A program made the translations under genes and the position numbers. Below are positions 52,740 to 60,538 of a stretch of 64,000 nucleotides of DNA, one piece after another; the stretch's first letter is position 1, and every line of letters begins with the position of its first letter. The notes below the pieces were generated by a model that ran no database searches, was not told the origin of the DNA, and saw only the letters and a list, made by a program, of their open reading frames with translations. The stretch spans positions 1 through 64,000 of the forward strand of contig NZ_WQOH01000005.1 in the NCBI RefSeq assembly GCF_018784445.1. Reading direction: 5' to 3'. The stretch is from Gemmiger formicilis. Its GTDB lineage: Bacteria > Bacillota > Clostridia > Oscillospirales > Ruminococcaceae.

Positions 52740-52760
52740 GTGCAATTTGTCAAATTGCAC
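52740..52760. promoter_or_regulatory. Perfect palindrome upstream of the pheB promoter
   Basis: Ten-base arms GTGCAATTTG and CAAATTGCAC around one T, centred about 32 bp upstream of the -35 box. Its size and symmetry fit a dimeric regulator's site. Confidence 0.6.
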
Positions 52761-52865
52761 AGCCCACAGGGCGGAAAAGTCAATATCTTTTGTGCGGGTA
52801 CAACTGTATCTCATACAAAAACAAAACCACCTCAACCGTTTTGCGGTTGAGGTGGTTTGATAGAG

Positions 52866-53009
52866 AGGCTTCCCCCCAAGGGGGAAGCTGTCACCGAAGG
52901 TGACTGATGAGGGGCAGCTTTGCCTCTATTGCCCGGGAATGGGTCGCTGCGGCAAGCGCGCCCCTCATCCGGCGCTTCACGCCACCTTCCCCCAAGGGGG
53001 AAGGCTTTT
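52866..53009. repeat. Family B terminator-like repeat
   Basis: The clearest full copy: GGCTTCCCCCCAAGGGGGAAGC, then GTCACCGAAGGTGAC, GATGAGGGG, a variable middle, CCCCTCATC, and a closing CCTTCCCCCAAGGGGGAAGG with TTTTA. It lies at the 3' end of the penicillin-binding protein gene. An AACCACCTCAACCG/CGGTTGAGGTGGTT hairpin precedes it at 52828-52857. Confidence 0.83.
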
Positions 53010-55548
53010 ATTCGGCACCTGCCGCGGCATCCGCAGCGGCCTGTGCCAGGGCGGCGTAGGGATCGTCCTCGGTCGAGACGACGTAGCTGCTGTCGGGCAG
53101 GTTATCCTCGGTGTAGTAACCCACCGCGCCGCCGCCAGAAACGATTGCGCCGGTGGAGGTGTCGAAGCGCTTCTCCACAACGTTCTCGCCTTTGGCGAAC
53201 TCCTTGACCGGCAGGTCGGCCTGCAGATCCTCCATCAGATACTTCCAGGCGTACTGGATGGGGCTTGCGTTCTTGCCTGCCTTGCCCAGCGTGTCCATCT
53301 CGGTCGGGCGGTCACAGCCCCACCAGATGGCGGTCACGTAGTACGGCGTCAGGCCTGCGAAGGTGTAATCCTTGTAGTTGCTGGTCGTACCGGTCTTGGC
53401 CACGGAGTCCATCTCGCCGTCGGGACCCTTGCCGTAGGCAGTACCCTTGCTGCTGTGCAGGACGTTCCACATCATGCGGTTCATGATGTAGGCCGTGTCT
53501 GCGCTGATGGCCTGGGTGGTGTTGATATACTTGTTGTTGTCCAGGATCATGTTGCCCTGGTAATCGGTGATCTCGGTGTAGTAGTGCGGCGTGGTGAAGG
53601 TGCCGGTGTTGAACATCGTGTAGGCACCGGCCAGCTGTACGACCGTCAGGCCACTGCTCTGGGAACCCAGCACCAAGGGGCCGAGGTCCATATCGTTCTC
53701 GGCGTTGATATAGCTGCATTCCAGCGTGTCATGCACAAAGTTGTACAAGTAATCCACGCCGACCATATCGCCGACCCAGACAGCCACGGTGTTGTAGGAC
53801 TGCTGCAGGGCGTCATAGACGAGCATCGGGTTGCCCTGGCCGCCTACACCGCCGTAGTTGGTCGGCCAGGCGCGCCAGACATCGCTGCGGGACTGGGCTG
53901 CCTCGGAATAGGGACTCATCACGCCGATATACTGATCCTTCAGGACCTTCTTGTCCTCCGCAGAGTAGTACGGGGCATCGAGGATCTGGGAAGAATAGTT
54001 GATGAGCTTGTAGTCCAGCGCCAGCGCGTAGGCACCGATGGGTTTCATCGTAGAACCGGTCTGGTGGGGAGAAGTCGCGCGGTTGAAGCCCAGGTCGTAC
54101 TTCTTCTCGCCAATGCCGCCGCCGATGCCCAGGATGCTGCCGTCGTAGTCCAGCGTTGCCATTGCAGCCTGGGTGCGGACTTTCTCATACACGCAGAGGT
54201 AGACGGTGGTGTCGTTGGGGTAGTCGGGGTCGGTGGAGGTGCCCATCTTGAGGGTCGTGCCCTCCTCATCGGCGTAGATGGGGATAGCCTCTTGGCCGTA
54301 GACCGCATAGCCGTCCTTCGTGATGGGCAGACCGGTAGCCTCGTCGTACTGCACCTCGTCCCAACTGCTGGAATCCGCAGGATAATCGCGCAGGCAGACC
54401 GGCTCCTCATGCCACAGGGCAGGGATCAGGTCGTCCTCGTTGTACATCGTTTTCTCGATGCCCGCCTGCACGGTGGGGTCAACGGTGGAGTAAATGCGCA
54501 GACCACCGGAGAAGATCAGTTCCTTCGCCTCGTCGGCGGTGTAGTTCAGATCCTCCTGCAGCTGGCTCAGCAGCTCGGTGTAGAGCGCATCGGTGAACCA
54601 GGAGTTGCTGGAAGAACGGGTCGCGTTCTCGGTCGCGGCGGAGCTTTCCACCAGCGTGATGGTCTCGGCCTTCGCGGCTTCAAACTCAGCCTCGGTGATA
54701 TACCCCTGGGACTGCATCTCGTACAGAACATGGTTGCGGCGCTTGATGAGTTCTTCAGGGTTGGTGGCAGGGTTGTACTTCGTCGGGTTCTTCGTGATAG
54801 AGGCCAGCACGGCGCACTCCGACAGGGTCAAGTCCTCGACATGCTTGCCGAAGTATTGCAGCGAGCCAGCCTCCATGCCGTGGACAATGCCGGTCAGCGG
54901 GATGGTGTTCAGGTACGCTTCAAGGACGGTCTCTTTGCTGTACTTGTTGTCCAGACCCAAGGCACGGAAGATCTCGCGCACCTTACGCATATTGTCCTGC
55001 TCGTTATCGCCGGTCAGGTTTTTGATCAGCTGCTGCTCCAGTGTGGAGGCGCCGCGGTTGGTGCCCCAGATGCGGTTGCCGGTGAAGGCGTTCAGCGCTG
55101 CGCCGATCGTACCCTTGAGGTTGATGCCGGGCTCGGTCCAGAAGTTCTTATCCTCGATGGCGACGACGGCGTTTTTCAGGTTGTCCGGCATGGCGGAAAG
55201 CTCGCGCCAGATGCGGTCCTCGCCGCGGGTCAGCTGGGCGTACTCGTCGCCGTAACGGTCGTAGATGATCGTCGTCTGCTTGTTTTTCTGGTTGTCCAGG
55301 TCAAGGGTCTCGGCGTCATCTGCCGTGACCTGCACGATATACATGGACAGCAGCACGCCGCCCACGCTGGCCGCCATGATGCACAGGCAGAGCATACAGC
55401 CGATGAAGCTGAAGATCATGCCGATGATGCTGCGGCGCTTTTTCGGTTTTTTCTGTTTTTTCGGTGCGGATGCGCCGGGCTGGCCGGTGGCACCTGCGGT
55501 GGTCTTTACGCCCTCGGTGGAGATATGGCGCTGCTGCTTGGGTTCTAT
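53008..55548 (-). CDS. Class A penicillin-binding protein (bifunctional transglycosylase/transpeptidase)
   Basis: Builds and cross-links peptidoglycan at the membrane. The transglycosylase domain shows AIEDKNFW and GASTLEQQLIKNL. The transpeptidase domain has SxxK in TGSTMKP, SxN in QSYNTVAV and KTG in AKTGTTSNYK. The first ATG in frame (55419) would cut off a typical Lys-rich cytoplasmic tail (SAPKKQKKPKKRRSIIG). The frame stays open upstream to an AAAGGAGG site. Eight bases after it the codon is ATA (55546-55548), with no ATG, GTG or TTG between, so a non-standard AUA start is proposed (846 residues). If wrong, the start is 55419. Confidence 0.85.
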   Translation of the reverse strand: MEPKQQRHISTEGVKTTAGATGQPGASAPKKQKKPKKRRSIIGMIFSFIGCMLCLCIMAASVGGVLLSMYIVQVTADDAETLDLDNQKNKQTTIIYDRYGDEYAQLTRGEDRIWRELSAMPDNLKNAVVAIEDKNFWTEPGINLKGTIGAALNAFTGNRIWGTNRGASTLEQQLIKNLTGDNEQDNMRKVREIFRALGLDNKYSKETVLEAYLNTIPLTGIVHGMEAGSLQYFGKHVEDLTLSECAVLASITKNPTKYNPATNPEELIKRRNHVLYEMQSQGYITEAEFEAAKAETITLVESSAATENATRSSSNSWFTDALYTELLSQLQEDLNYTADEAKELIFSGGLRIYSTVDPTVQAGIEKTMYNEDDLIPALWHEEPVCLRDYPADSSSWDEVQYDEATGLPITKDGYAVYGQEAIPIYADEEGTTLKMGTSTDPDYPNDTTVYLCVYEKVRTQAAMATLDYDGSILGIGGGIGEKKYDLGFNRATSPHQTGSTMKPIGAYALALDYKLINYSSQILDAPYYSAEDKKVLKDQYIGVMSPYSEAAQSRSDVWRAWPTNYGGVGGQGNPMLVYDALQQSYNTVAVWVGDMVGVDYLYNFVHDTLECSYINAENDMDLGPLVLGSQSSGLTVVQLAGAYTMFNTGTFTTPHYYTEITDYQGNMILDNNKYINTTQAISADTAYIMNRMMWNVLHSSKGTAYGKGPDGEMDSVAKTGTTSNYKDYTFAGLTPYYVTAIWWGCDRPTEMDTLGKAGKNASPIQYAWKYLMEDLQADLPVKEFAKGENVVEKRFDTSTGAIVSGGGAVGYYTEDNLPDSSYVVSTEDDPYAALAQAAADAAAGAE

Positions 55549-55625
55549 GGGAACCGCCTCCTTTGGTCTGTATCAAAGCGCACGGCAAAGGCCGTAACAC
55601 AGAATCGCACAATGTTATAGAATGA

Positions 55626-55631
55626 ATTATA
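55626..55631 (-). promoter_or_regulatory. -10 box upstream of the penicillin-binding protein
   Basis: TATAAT on the minus strand, preceded by TTGTGG; no good -35 is seen. Confidence 0.4.
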
Positions 55632-55734
55632 CCACAAGTTGGGGCCAAAAGTACAGTATCGGACGTAAAATTCACAACTTTCGGTGTTTTTGTCTGCAAT
55701 GGTGCCCATACTATCCACGCAAGGGGGAATTATT

Positions 55735-56040
55735 ATGCAAAACAGACAAATCCGCATGGTGTATCTTTCGCTGCTGGCGGCAGCAGCGGTGCTTTGCATC
55801 GCGGCGGGGATGGTGTGGTTTCTGCGCGGGCAGCCCTCCCCTGCCCCGGCGCGCTACCTTTTAAAGGACAGCGGCGGCCATGTGGCGCTGTACACCGCCG
55901 ACGGCACCGGCCCGCTGGCGATCTATGAGGATATTTACACCCACCTTCTGCCCGAAAGCGACGTGCTGGCCCTGCAGCAGGGCGTGCAGGTAGCGGATGA
56001 GGTGGAATTGCAGAGACGGTTAGAGGATTATGGGCTGTAA
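55735..56040 (+). CDS. Small membrane-anchored protein, BofC C-terminal-like
   Basis: A 101-residue protein with an N-terminal membrane helix (LSLLAAAAVLCIAAGMVWFL) and an outside domain RYLLKDSGGHVALYTADG...THLLPESDVLALQQGVQVADEVELQRRLEDYGL. The second part has the pattern of the BofC C-terminal domain found in many clostridial proteins. AAGGGGG precedes ATG 55735. The function is not known. Confidence 0.65.
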   Translation: MQNRQIRMVYLSLLAAAAVLCIAAGMVWFLRGQPSPAPARYLLKDSGGHVALYTADGTGPLAIYEDIYTHLLPESDVLALQQGVQVADEVELQRRLEDYGL

Positions 56041-56045
56041 AAATC

Positions 56046-56074
56046 TTGCGTCTGCTCTGCTTTTATGCTATATT
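56046..56074 (+). promoter_or_regulatory. Promoter of the ACP operon
   Basis: TTGCGT (56046-56051) and TATATT (56069-56074) are 17 bp apart, right after the BofC-like gene. Confidence 0.65.
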
Positions 56075-56110
56075 ATAGGTAACTACCATAATATAAAAGG
56101 AGTTTACAGT

Positions 56111-56350
56111 ATGACTGAACAGGAAATTCTGAACGCGGTACAGGATATTTTCCGCGATAATTTTGACGATGACACCCTTGAGATCACCCGCAGCACCTGC
56201 GCCGACGATATCGAGGACTGGGACAGCCTGGAGCAGATCAACCTGCTGACCGCCATCGAGAAGAAGTTCAACATCAAGTTCAAGCTGGCCGACGTCCGTG
56301 GCCTGAAGGACGTGGGCGACCTGCTGGACCTGGTTGCACGGATGGTGTAA
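56111..56350 (+). CDS. Acyl carrier protein
   Basis: Carries acyl groups on a phosphopantetheine arm. The 79-residue acidic protein has the attachment site DWDSLEQINLL (Ser about residue 37), a slight variant of the usual DSL motif. AAGGAG precedes ATG 56111. It is first in an operon with a hydratase, a reductase and an acetyltransferase, which points to a dedicated pathway rather than general fatty-acid synthesis. Confidence 0.9.
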   Translation: MTEQEILNAVQDIFRDNFDDDTLEITRSTCADDIEDWDSLEQINLLTAIEKKFNIKFKLADVRGLKDVGDLLDLVARMV

Positions 56351-56418
56351 ATCTCAATATCGTTTTGGGGCGGCATCCTGCCGCCTTTTTTCAAATGCTT
56401 TTGCCAAAGGAGCCTGCC

Positions 56419-56835
56419 ATGAACCACTACACGCTGGCGGAAATGACCCCCGGCCTGACCGAGGAGTTTACCGTGACCGTCACGCCGGAAATGATGGACG
56501 CCTTCCGCGCCATCACCGGGGACGTCTCCCCCATCCACATCGACGCTGACTATGCCAAGGGCCGCGGCTACCCCGGCCGCGTCGTCTATGGGATGCTGGG
56601 AGCGAGCTTTTTCTCCACGCTGGCGGGCGTCTACCTGCCCGGCGAGCACTGCCTGCTGCACGGCGTGGAGTGCAAGTTTGCCAAGCCCATTTTCATCGGC
56701 GACACGCTGACCATCAAGGGCACCGTCGTGAACGTCAGCGAAATCGGCAGCGAGGCCGAAATCAAGGCCGTCATCACCAACCAGGACGGCAAGCGCGTGA
56801 CCCGCGGCATTATCAAGGCCGGGTTAGCGAAATAA
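56419..56835 (+). CDS. MaoC-like hot-dog dehydratase
   Basis: A 138-residue hydratase/dehydratase for (R)-3-hydroxyacyl thioesters. The MaoC catalytic motif is FRAITGDVSPIHIDADYAKGRGYPGRVVYGML, with Asp and His conserved. AAAGGAG precedes ATG 56419. The next gene, a short-chain reductase, would supply its hydroxyacyl substrate, with the ACP as carrier. Confidence 0.9.
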   Translation: MNHYTLAEMTPGLTEEFTVTVTPEMMDAFRAITGDVSPIHIDADYAKGRGYPGRVVYGMLGASFFSTLAGVYLPGEHCLLHGVECKFAKPIFIGDTLTIKGTVVNVSEIGSEAEIKAVITNQDGKRVTRGIIKAGLAK

Positions 56836-56849
56836 AGAGGAGAAAAACC

Positions 56850-57590
56850 ATGTCTTATACCTATCTTATCACCGGCGCTACCAGCGATGTGGGCCGCGCA
56901 CTGATCGAGCGGCTGCTGACCGCCGCCCCCGACGCCACTGTGCTGGCCCAGGGCTGCGGCGACCTGGAAAAGCTGGCCGACCTTTGCGCCCGCTTTCCCG
57001 GCCAGGTGTGCCCCTTTGACGTTGACCTGTCCGACCGCGCCAAAGTCGATACCTTTGTGCAGGTGCTGGCGGCGTCTGCCCCCGCGCCGACGCATTTCAT
57101 CCACCTGCCCGCACTGCCGGTCGTCAACGCCAAGTTCAAGGCCTTTGACCAGACCCGTTTTGACCGCGATTTGGAAATTCAGGTCCACAGCGCCGTGCGT
57201 ATCTGCCGCGCCGTGCTGCCCGCCATGGCCAAGGCCAAGTTTGGCCGCGTGCTGTTCATCCAGACCAGCTATACCATCGGCTGCCCGCCCAAAAACACCG
57301 CCGCCTACGTCATGGCGAAAAGTGCCATCGGCGGGCTGGTCAAGAGCCTGGCCGTCGAGTACGCCCGCTTCGGCGTCACGGTCAACTGCGTGGCCCCCAG
57401 CATGATGGAGACGAATTTCTTAAAGGATACCCCTGACCTCATCGTGCAGGCCGCCGCCGAAGAAAACCCCATGGGCCGCAACGCGACGCCCGCCGATGTT
57501 GTCCCCGCCATGGCGTTCCTGCTCTCCGACGAGGCACGGTTCATCACCGGCGTAACGCTGCCGGTCACAGGAGGGTCTGCCATTGTCTGA
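56850..57590 (+). CDS. Short-chain dehydrogenase/reductase (3-oxoacyl-ACP reductase-like)
   Basis: A 246-residue Rossmann-fold oxidoreductase. The cofactor motif is TGATSDVGRALIE, and the active site combines QTSYTIG with YVMAKSAIGGLVKSLA (Tyr and Lys). The end, FITGVTLPVTGG, is typical of FabG-like proteins. AAAGAGGAG precedes ATG 56850. The motif near residue 90 reads IHLPALPV rather than the common NNAG, suggesting a divergent substrate. Confidence 0.88.
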   Translation: MSYTYLITGATSDVGRALIERLLTAAPDATVLAQGCGDLEKLADLCARFPGQVCPFDVDLSDRAKVDTFVQVLAASAPAPTHFIHLPALPVVNAKFKAFDQTRFDRDLEIQVHSAVRICRAVLPAMAKAKFGRVLFIQTSYTIGCPPKNTAAYVMAKSAIGGLVKSLAVEYARFGVTVNCVAPSMMETNFLKDTPDLIVQAAAEENPMGRNATPADVVPAMAFLLSDEARFITGVTLPVTGGSAIV

Positions 57591-58578
57591 GACAACTTTC
57601 CGGCTGGCACGCCTGGGTGAGGATACCGCCATCATTGACTTCATCAACGAAAATTTTGATATGCGTCTGCCGCTGCTCAATCGGCCCGAGCTGTTCCATC
57701 ACTACTATGCCGGCCGCAGCGGCATCCCGCAGTTTGCCGTAGCGGAGGAGGACGGCCGGTACGTCAGCGCCGCTGGGTACATACTGGCCAACACCAAGCG
57801 CAAGCCTGATATCTGGGTCAGCGTCTGGGTGGCCGCCAAGGGCCACAACGGCGTCGGGCTGGAATTGATGAACGCCCTGCCCGGCCTACTGAACGCCGAC
57901 GTGGTGGCCTGCAACAATATCCGCCCCAACACCTGCACGTTTTACCAGTTTTTGGGCTGGAAGGCCGAACGCCTGCCCCACTACTACCGCCTGGGCCGCC
58001 GCCGCGCCTACTATCTGGCAAAGCCGCTGCGGTATTCCCTGCCCCCTGTGCAGCGCGATTTAGGCCTTGCTAAGGTGGCGGACGCCGCCGACCTGATCTC
58101 GCTGGGGATGCCCGCCACGCCCCACACGCCCCGCAAGGATGTGTGGTATATGCGGCGGCGGTATTTCCACTACCCGCACTTCAAGTATGACGTCTGGGCC
58201 GCGCAGGAGAACGGCAAGCTGCTGGCCTACGTCGTGACCCGCACGGTGTCCGCCCAGGACACCGGCTGCGCCGCCGTCGTACGGCTGGTGGATTTCATCG
58301 GTGAGGACGCCGTGCTGCCCCGCCTGGGTGCCGCGCTGGACGCGATTTTAAACCACGCGGGTGCCGAGTACATGGACTGCTACAACGCCGGCATCCCCGC
58401 CGACGTCTGGCTTGCCGCCGGCTTCACCGAGCGCATCGAGGGCGACGGCTGCATCATCCCCAATTACCTGACCCCGCCCCTGCACGAGAACACCGAGTAT
58501 TATTATTTCACGAATAAGCCCGAGAATTTCGTGATGTTCAAAGCGGACGGCGACCAAGATCGACCGAATTTGAAGTAA
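57583..58578 (+). CDS. GNAT-like acyl/acetyltransferase
   Basis: A 331-residue protein probably made of two GNAT-type folds (FRLARLGEDTAIIDFINENF near the start and a second part after about residue 180). TFYQFLGWKAERLPHYYRLG resembles the region after the GNAT acyl-CoA loop. TTG 57583 overlaps the reductase stop by 8 bp and is preceded by AGGAGG, giving strong coupling. It may transfer the acyl group built on the operon's ACP to a sugar amine, which is inferred from context only. Confidence 0.68.
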   Translation: MSETTFRLARLGEDTAIIDFINENFDMRLPLLNRPELFHHYYAGRSGIPQFAVAEEDGRYVSAAGYILANTKRKPDIWVSVWVAAKGHNGVGLELMNALPGLLNADVVACNNIRPNTCTFYQFLGWKAERLPHYYRLGRRRAYYLAKPLRYSLPPVQRDLGLAKVADAADLISLGMPATPHTPRKDVWYMRRRYFHYPHFKYDVWAAQENGKLLAYVVTRTVSAQDTGCAAVVRLVDFIGEDAVLPRLGAALDAILNHAGAEYMDCYNAGIPADVWLAAGFTERIEGDGCIIPNYLTPPLHENTEYYYFTNKPENFVMFKADGDQDRPNLK

Positions 58579-58585
58579 AAAAATG

Positions 58586-58636
58586 CACCGATGGCTTTTC
58601 CGGCTGGAAAGGCTATCGGTGTTTTTGATTTTATTT
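58586..58636 (+). terminator. Terminator of the ACP operon
   Basis: CACCGATGGCTTTTCC pairs with GGAAAGGCTATCGGTG, followed by TTTTTGATTTTATTTT. Confidence 0.9.
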
Positions 58637-58649
58637 TAAATGCAAAATA

Positions 58650-58686
58650 AAAACCGCCAGACATCAAACGATATCTGGCGGTTTTC
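58650..58686 (-). terminator. Terminator of the tRNA transcript
   Basis: AACCGCCAGA and TCTGGCGGTT pair; the minus strand continues TTTATTTTGC. Confidence 0.8.
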
Positions 58687-58688
58687 AG

Positions 58689-58761
58689 TCGGAGTGACGG
58701 GATTTGAACCCACGGCCTCTTGGTCCCGAACCAAGCGCGCTACCAACTGCGCTACACCCCG
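58689..58761 (-). tRNA. tRNA-Pro (anticodon CGG)
   Basis: Full cloverleaf on the minus strand: acceptor CGGGGTG/CACTCCG, anticodon stem CTTGG/CCAAG with loop TTCGGGA, and T-arm GTGGG TTCAAAT CCCGT. Discriminator A is followed by no encoded CCA. Confidence 0.95.
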
Positions 58762-58771
58762 GAAAGAAAAA

Positions 58772-58794
58772 CCGCAGCAGCTAAGCTGCTGCGG
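58772..58794 (-). terminator. Hairpin between the two tRNAs
   Basis: CCGCAGCAGC pairs with GCTGCTGCGG; the minus strand continues TTTTTCTTTCC. It could end or attenuate the tRNA-Gln transcript. Confidence 0.7.
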
Positions 58795-58796
58795 TG

Positions 58797-58870
58797 TGGT
58801 TGGGGATGAGAGGATCGAACTCCCACGGGCGGAGTCAGAGTCCGCTGCACTACCATTATGCGAATCCCCA
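58797..58870 (-). tRNA. tRNA-Gln (anticodon CTG)
   Basis: Acceptor TGGGGAT/ATCCCCA, anticodon stem GCGGA/TCCGC with loop CTCTGAC, T-arm GTGGG AGTTCGATC. Discriminator A and an encoded CCA (58797-58799) are present, unlike the tRNA-Pro next to it. Confidence 0.95.
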
Positions 58871-58909
58871 TCGGGTTTTGTTTTGGGCGTCTGCCCTCAA
58901 CGCTCATAT

Positions 58910-58938
58910 ATTATAGCGTGCCCGGTGGGATTTGTCAA
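58910..58938 (-). promoter_or_regulatory. Strong promoter of the tRNA genes
   Basis: Consensus TTGACA (58933-58938) and TATAAT (58910-58915), 17 bp apart on the minus strand. Confidence 0.9.
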
Positions 58939-59008
58939 CGCTTTTTTTGAAAAAACTCTCCTTTTTTTGCGAACTTTTTTATCTCTTCAAAAATTTTGCG
59001 ATCCTGCG

Positions 59009-59113
59009 CTAAACTTCTGTCTCCCGCTCGCGGAAGATACGCGGGAAGATCTGCCCTTCGGCCAGCTGGGCGGTCATATCCTGCTGCGGTTTGGCAGCGG
59101 TTTGGGTTTGCAT
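59009..59113 (-). CDS. Possible 34-residue peptide after yitT
   Basis: ATG 59113 lies just after the yitT stop. The frame reads MQTQTAAKPQQDMTAQLAEGQI, then FPRIFREREtail, ending at TAG 59009. The RBS is weak (GAAAGTG). It may be a small gene or chance. Confidence 0.25.
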   Translation of the reverse strand: MQTQTAAKPQQDMTAQLAEGQIFPRIFRERETEV

Positions 59114-59119
59114 GGGGTT

Positions 59120-59974
59120 TCACACTTTCGGCCGATACCGTATGTCCGACACGGTGTAGACCGTGATGAAGGCCTGCGGATCCTCCTGGTTCATATAGTT
59201 CATCAATTTCTGGTATTCGTTCTTGTCCACGATGGTGATGATTTCCCGCCGCTTCTGCATATTGTAGGCACCGTAGGATTCATACACCGTCGCGCCGCTG
59301 TGCAGGTCGCTGAGGATGAAGCGGCGCAGCGCTTCCTCTTTTTCGGTGATGATGCAGACACGGCGCTTGATGTTGTGGTCAAAGATAAAGTGGTCCAGCA
59401 CAAGGCCATTGAAATAGGTGCCTAAAATGCTTAACACCACGGTCTTTTTGTCGTAGACCAGCGCCGCCGAGAGCGCCACGCACATACCGGACAGCGACAT
59501 GGCGCGGCCAAGCTCCATATGCAGGTACTTGTTCATGATCTTTGCCACGATATCCAGCCCGCCCGACGATGCGTTGCGGTTGAACAGGATGCTCAATCCC
59601 ACGCTGACGACAAGGATATAGCACAGCACGTCCAGTTCCTGGCTGTCGGTCAGCGAGCCGATATCCGGGAAAAGCCGCTCAAACAGGGCGATGAACACCG
59701 GCAGCATGACGCTGGTGTAGACGGTCTTGACACCGAATTCCCGCCCGCAGGTGAAAAAGCCGATGATGAGCAGCACGACGTTCAAAATCATCGTGATGGC
59801 GGACAGTGGCAACGGCACAAAGTTTGCCAGCACAATGCCCAAGCCCGAAATACTGCTGACCGACGCATGGCTTGGCACGAGGAAGAAATACACGGCAGCC
59901 GCAATGATGGCTACACCCCCGGTCAGGATGGCGGCTTCTTTTACCAGAGCCGCAGTGTCGATTGTCTTTTTCAT
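59120..59974 (-). CDS. YitT-family membrane protein (DUF2179)
   Basis: A 284-residue protein with five or six membrane helices (AAILTGGVAIIAAAVYFFLVP...NRNASSGGLDIVAKI) and a cytoplasmic C-terminal DUF2179 domain (RRVCIITEKEEALRRFIL...ITIVDKNEYQKLMNYMNQEDPQAFITVYTV). The role is not established; YitT relatives occur in several copies in Firmicutes. It starts 9 bp after the oxidase-fold gene and shares its transcript. Confidence 0.88.
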   Translation of the reverse strand: MKKTIDTAALVKEAAILTGGVAIIAAAVYFFLVPSHASVSSISGLGIVLANFVPLPLSAITMILNVVLLIIGFFTCGREFGVKTVYTSVMLPVFIALFERLFPDIGSLTDSQELDVLCYILVVSVGLSILFNRNASSGGLDIVAKIMNKYLHMELGRAMSLSGMCVALSAALVYDKKTVVLSILGTYFNGLVLDHFIFDHNIKRRVCIITEKEEALRRFILSDLHSGATVYESYGAYNMQKRREIITIVDKNEYQKLMNYMNQEDPQAFITVYTVSDIRYRPKV

Positions 59975-59983
59975 CGTGTCCTA

Positions 59984-60460
59984 TCAACTCTCCTTGATCC
60001 GCTTGCCGGTCATATGCTCAGGCGTCAGGGCCAAGCAGAGCACCCGGTCCCTGGCCGCGGCGATCTCGGCGTCGATATAAGCGGCATCGTCGGTGAACTT
60101 TTCGGCCAGGCGGCGGCAGGCGGTTTCAGTCAGGGCGGCATCCGTCACCGGGGCGATGCGCCCAAACACGATGACACTGCAAAAATGCAGCGGCCACTCC
60201 CCTGCCACGCACTGTCCTTCGTCGTGTACGCAGAAGGACGCCTTATCGCAGGCGCGGATGGCGTCAATCTTGTGTCCTTCCTTCGCACCGTGGAAGTAGA
60301 GCTTTCCGTCAGTCTCATTGTACCAGTAGTCGATGGGCAGGCCGTAGGGGTAGCCATTCTCCCCCAGCAGTGACAGCACCCCGCGGGGCTGGCTGCGCAG
60401 AACGGCCAGGCATTCCTCCCGGGTAAGCTCCTGTTTAAAGCGGCGCATGGTTCTGAACAT
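59984..60460 (-). CDS. Pyridoxamine 5'-phosphate oxidase-fold protein (NimA-like)
   Basis: A 158-residue split-barrel flavin-binding protein. The pattern LRSQPRGVLSLLGENGYPYGLPIDYWYNETDGKLYFHGAKEGHKIDAIR is characteristic of the group containing nitroimidazole-resistance Nim proteins. AGGAGG precedes ATG 60460. It may reduce small aromatic or nitro compounds, but nothing here fixes the substrate. Confidence 0.85.
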   Translation of the reverse strand: MFRTMRRFKQELTREECLAVLRSQPRGVLSLLGENGYPYGLPIDYWYNETDGKLYFHGAKEGHKIDAIRACDKASFCVHDEGQCVAGEWPLHFCSVIVFGRIAPVTDAALTETACRRLAEKFTDDAAYIDAEIAAARDRVLCLALTPEHMTGKRIKES

Positions 60461-60538
60461 ACTGGTTTCCTCCTCTATTGGCTGCTGCTATTGATACTAG
60501 CACAAATCGCGGCGGGATACAATGGGCAAGTTTGGAAC

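Noticed and set aside
49905-55620. Very long plus-strand frames opposite thrB, hom and the penicillin-binding protein
   Set aside because: Antisense shadows; the minus-strand genes have complete catalytic motifs, RBS and operon spacing.
58935-59123. 62-codon minus-strand frame after yitT
   Set aside because: No RBS, overlaps the yitT stop, and runs into the tRNA promoter; the alternative 34-codon frame is at least as plausible.
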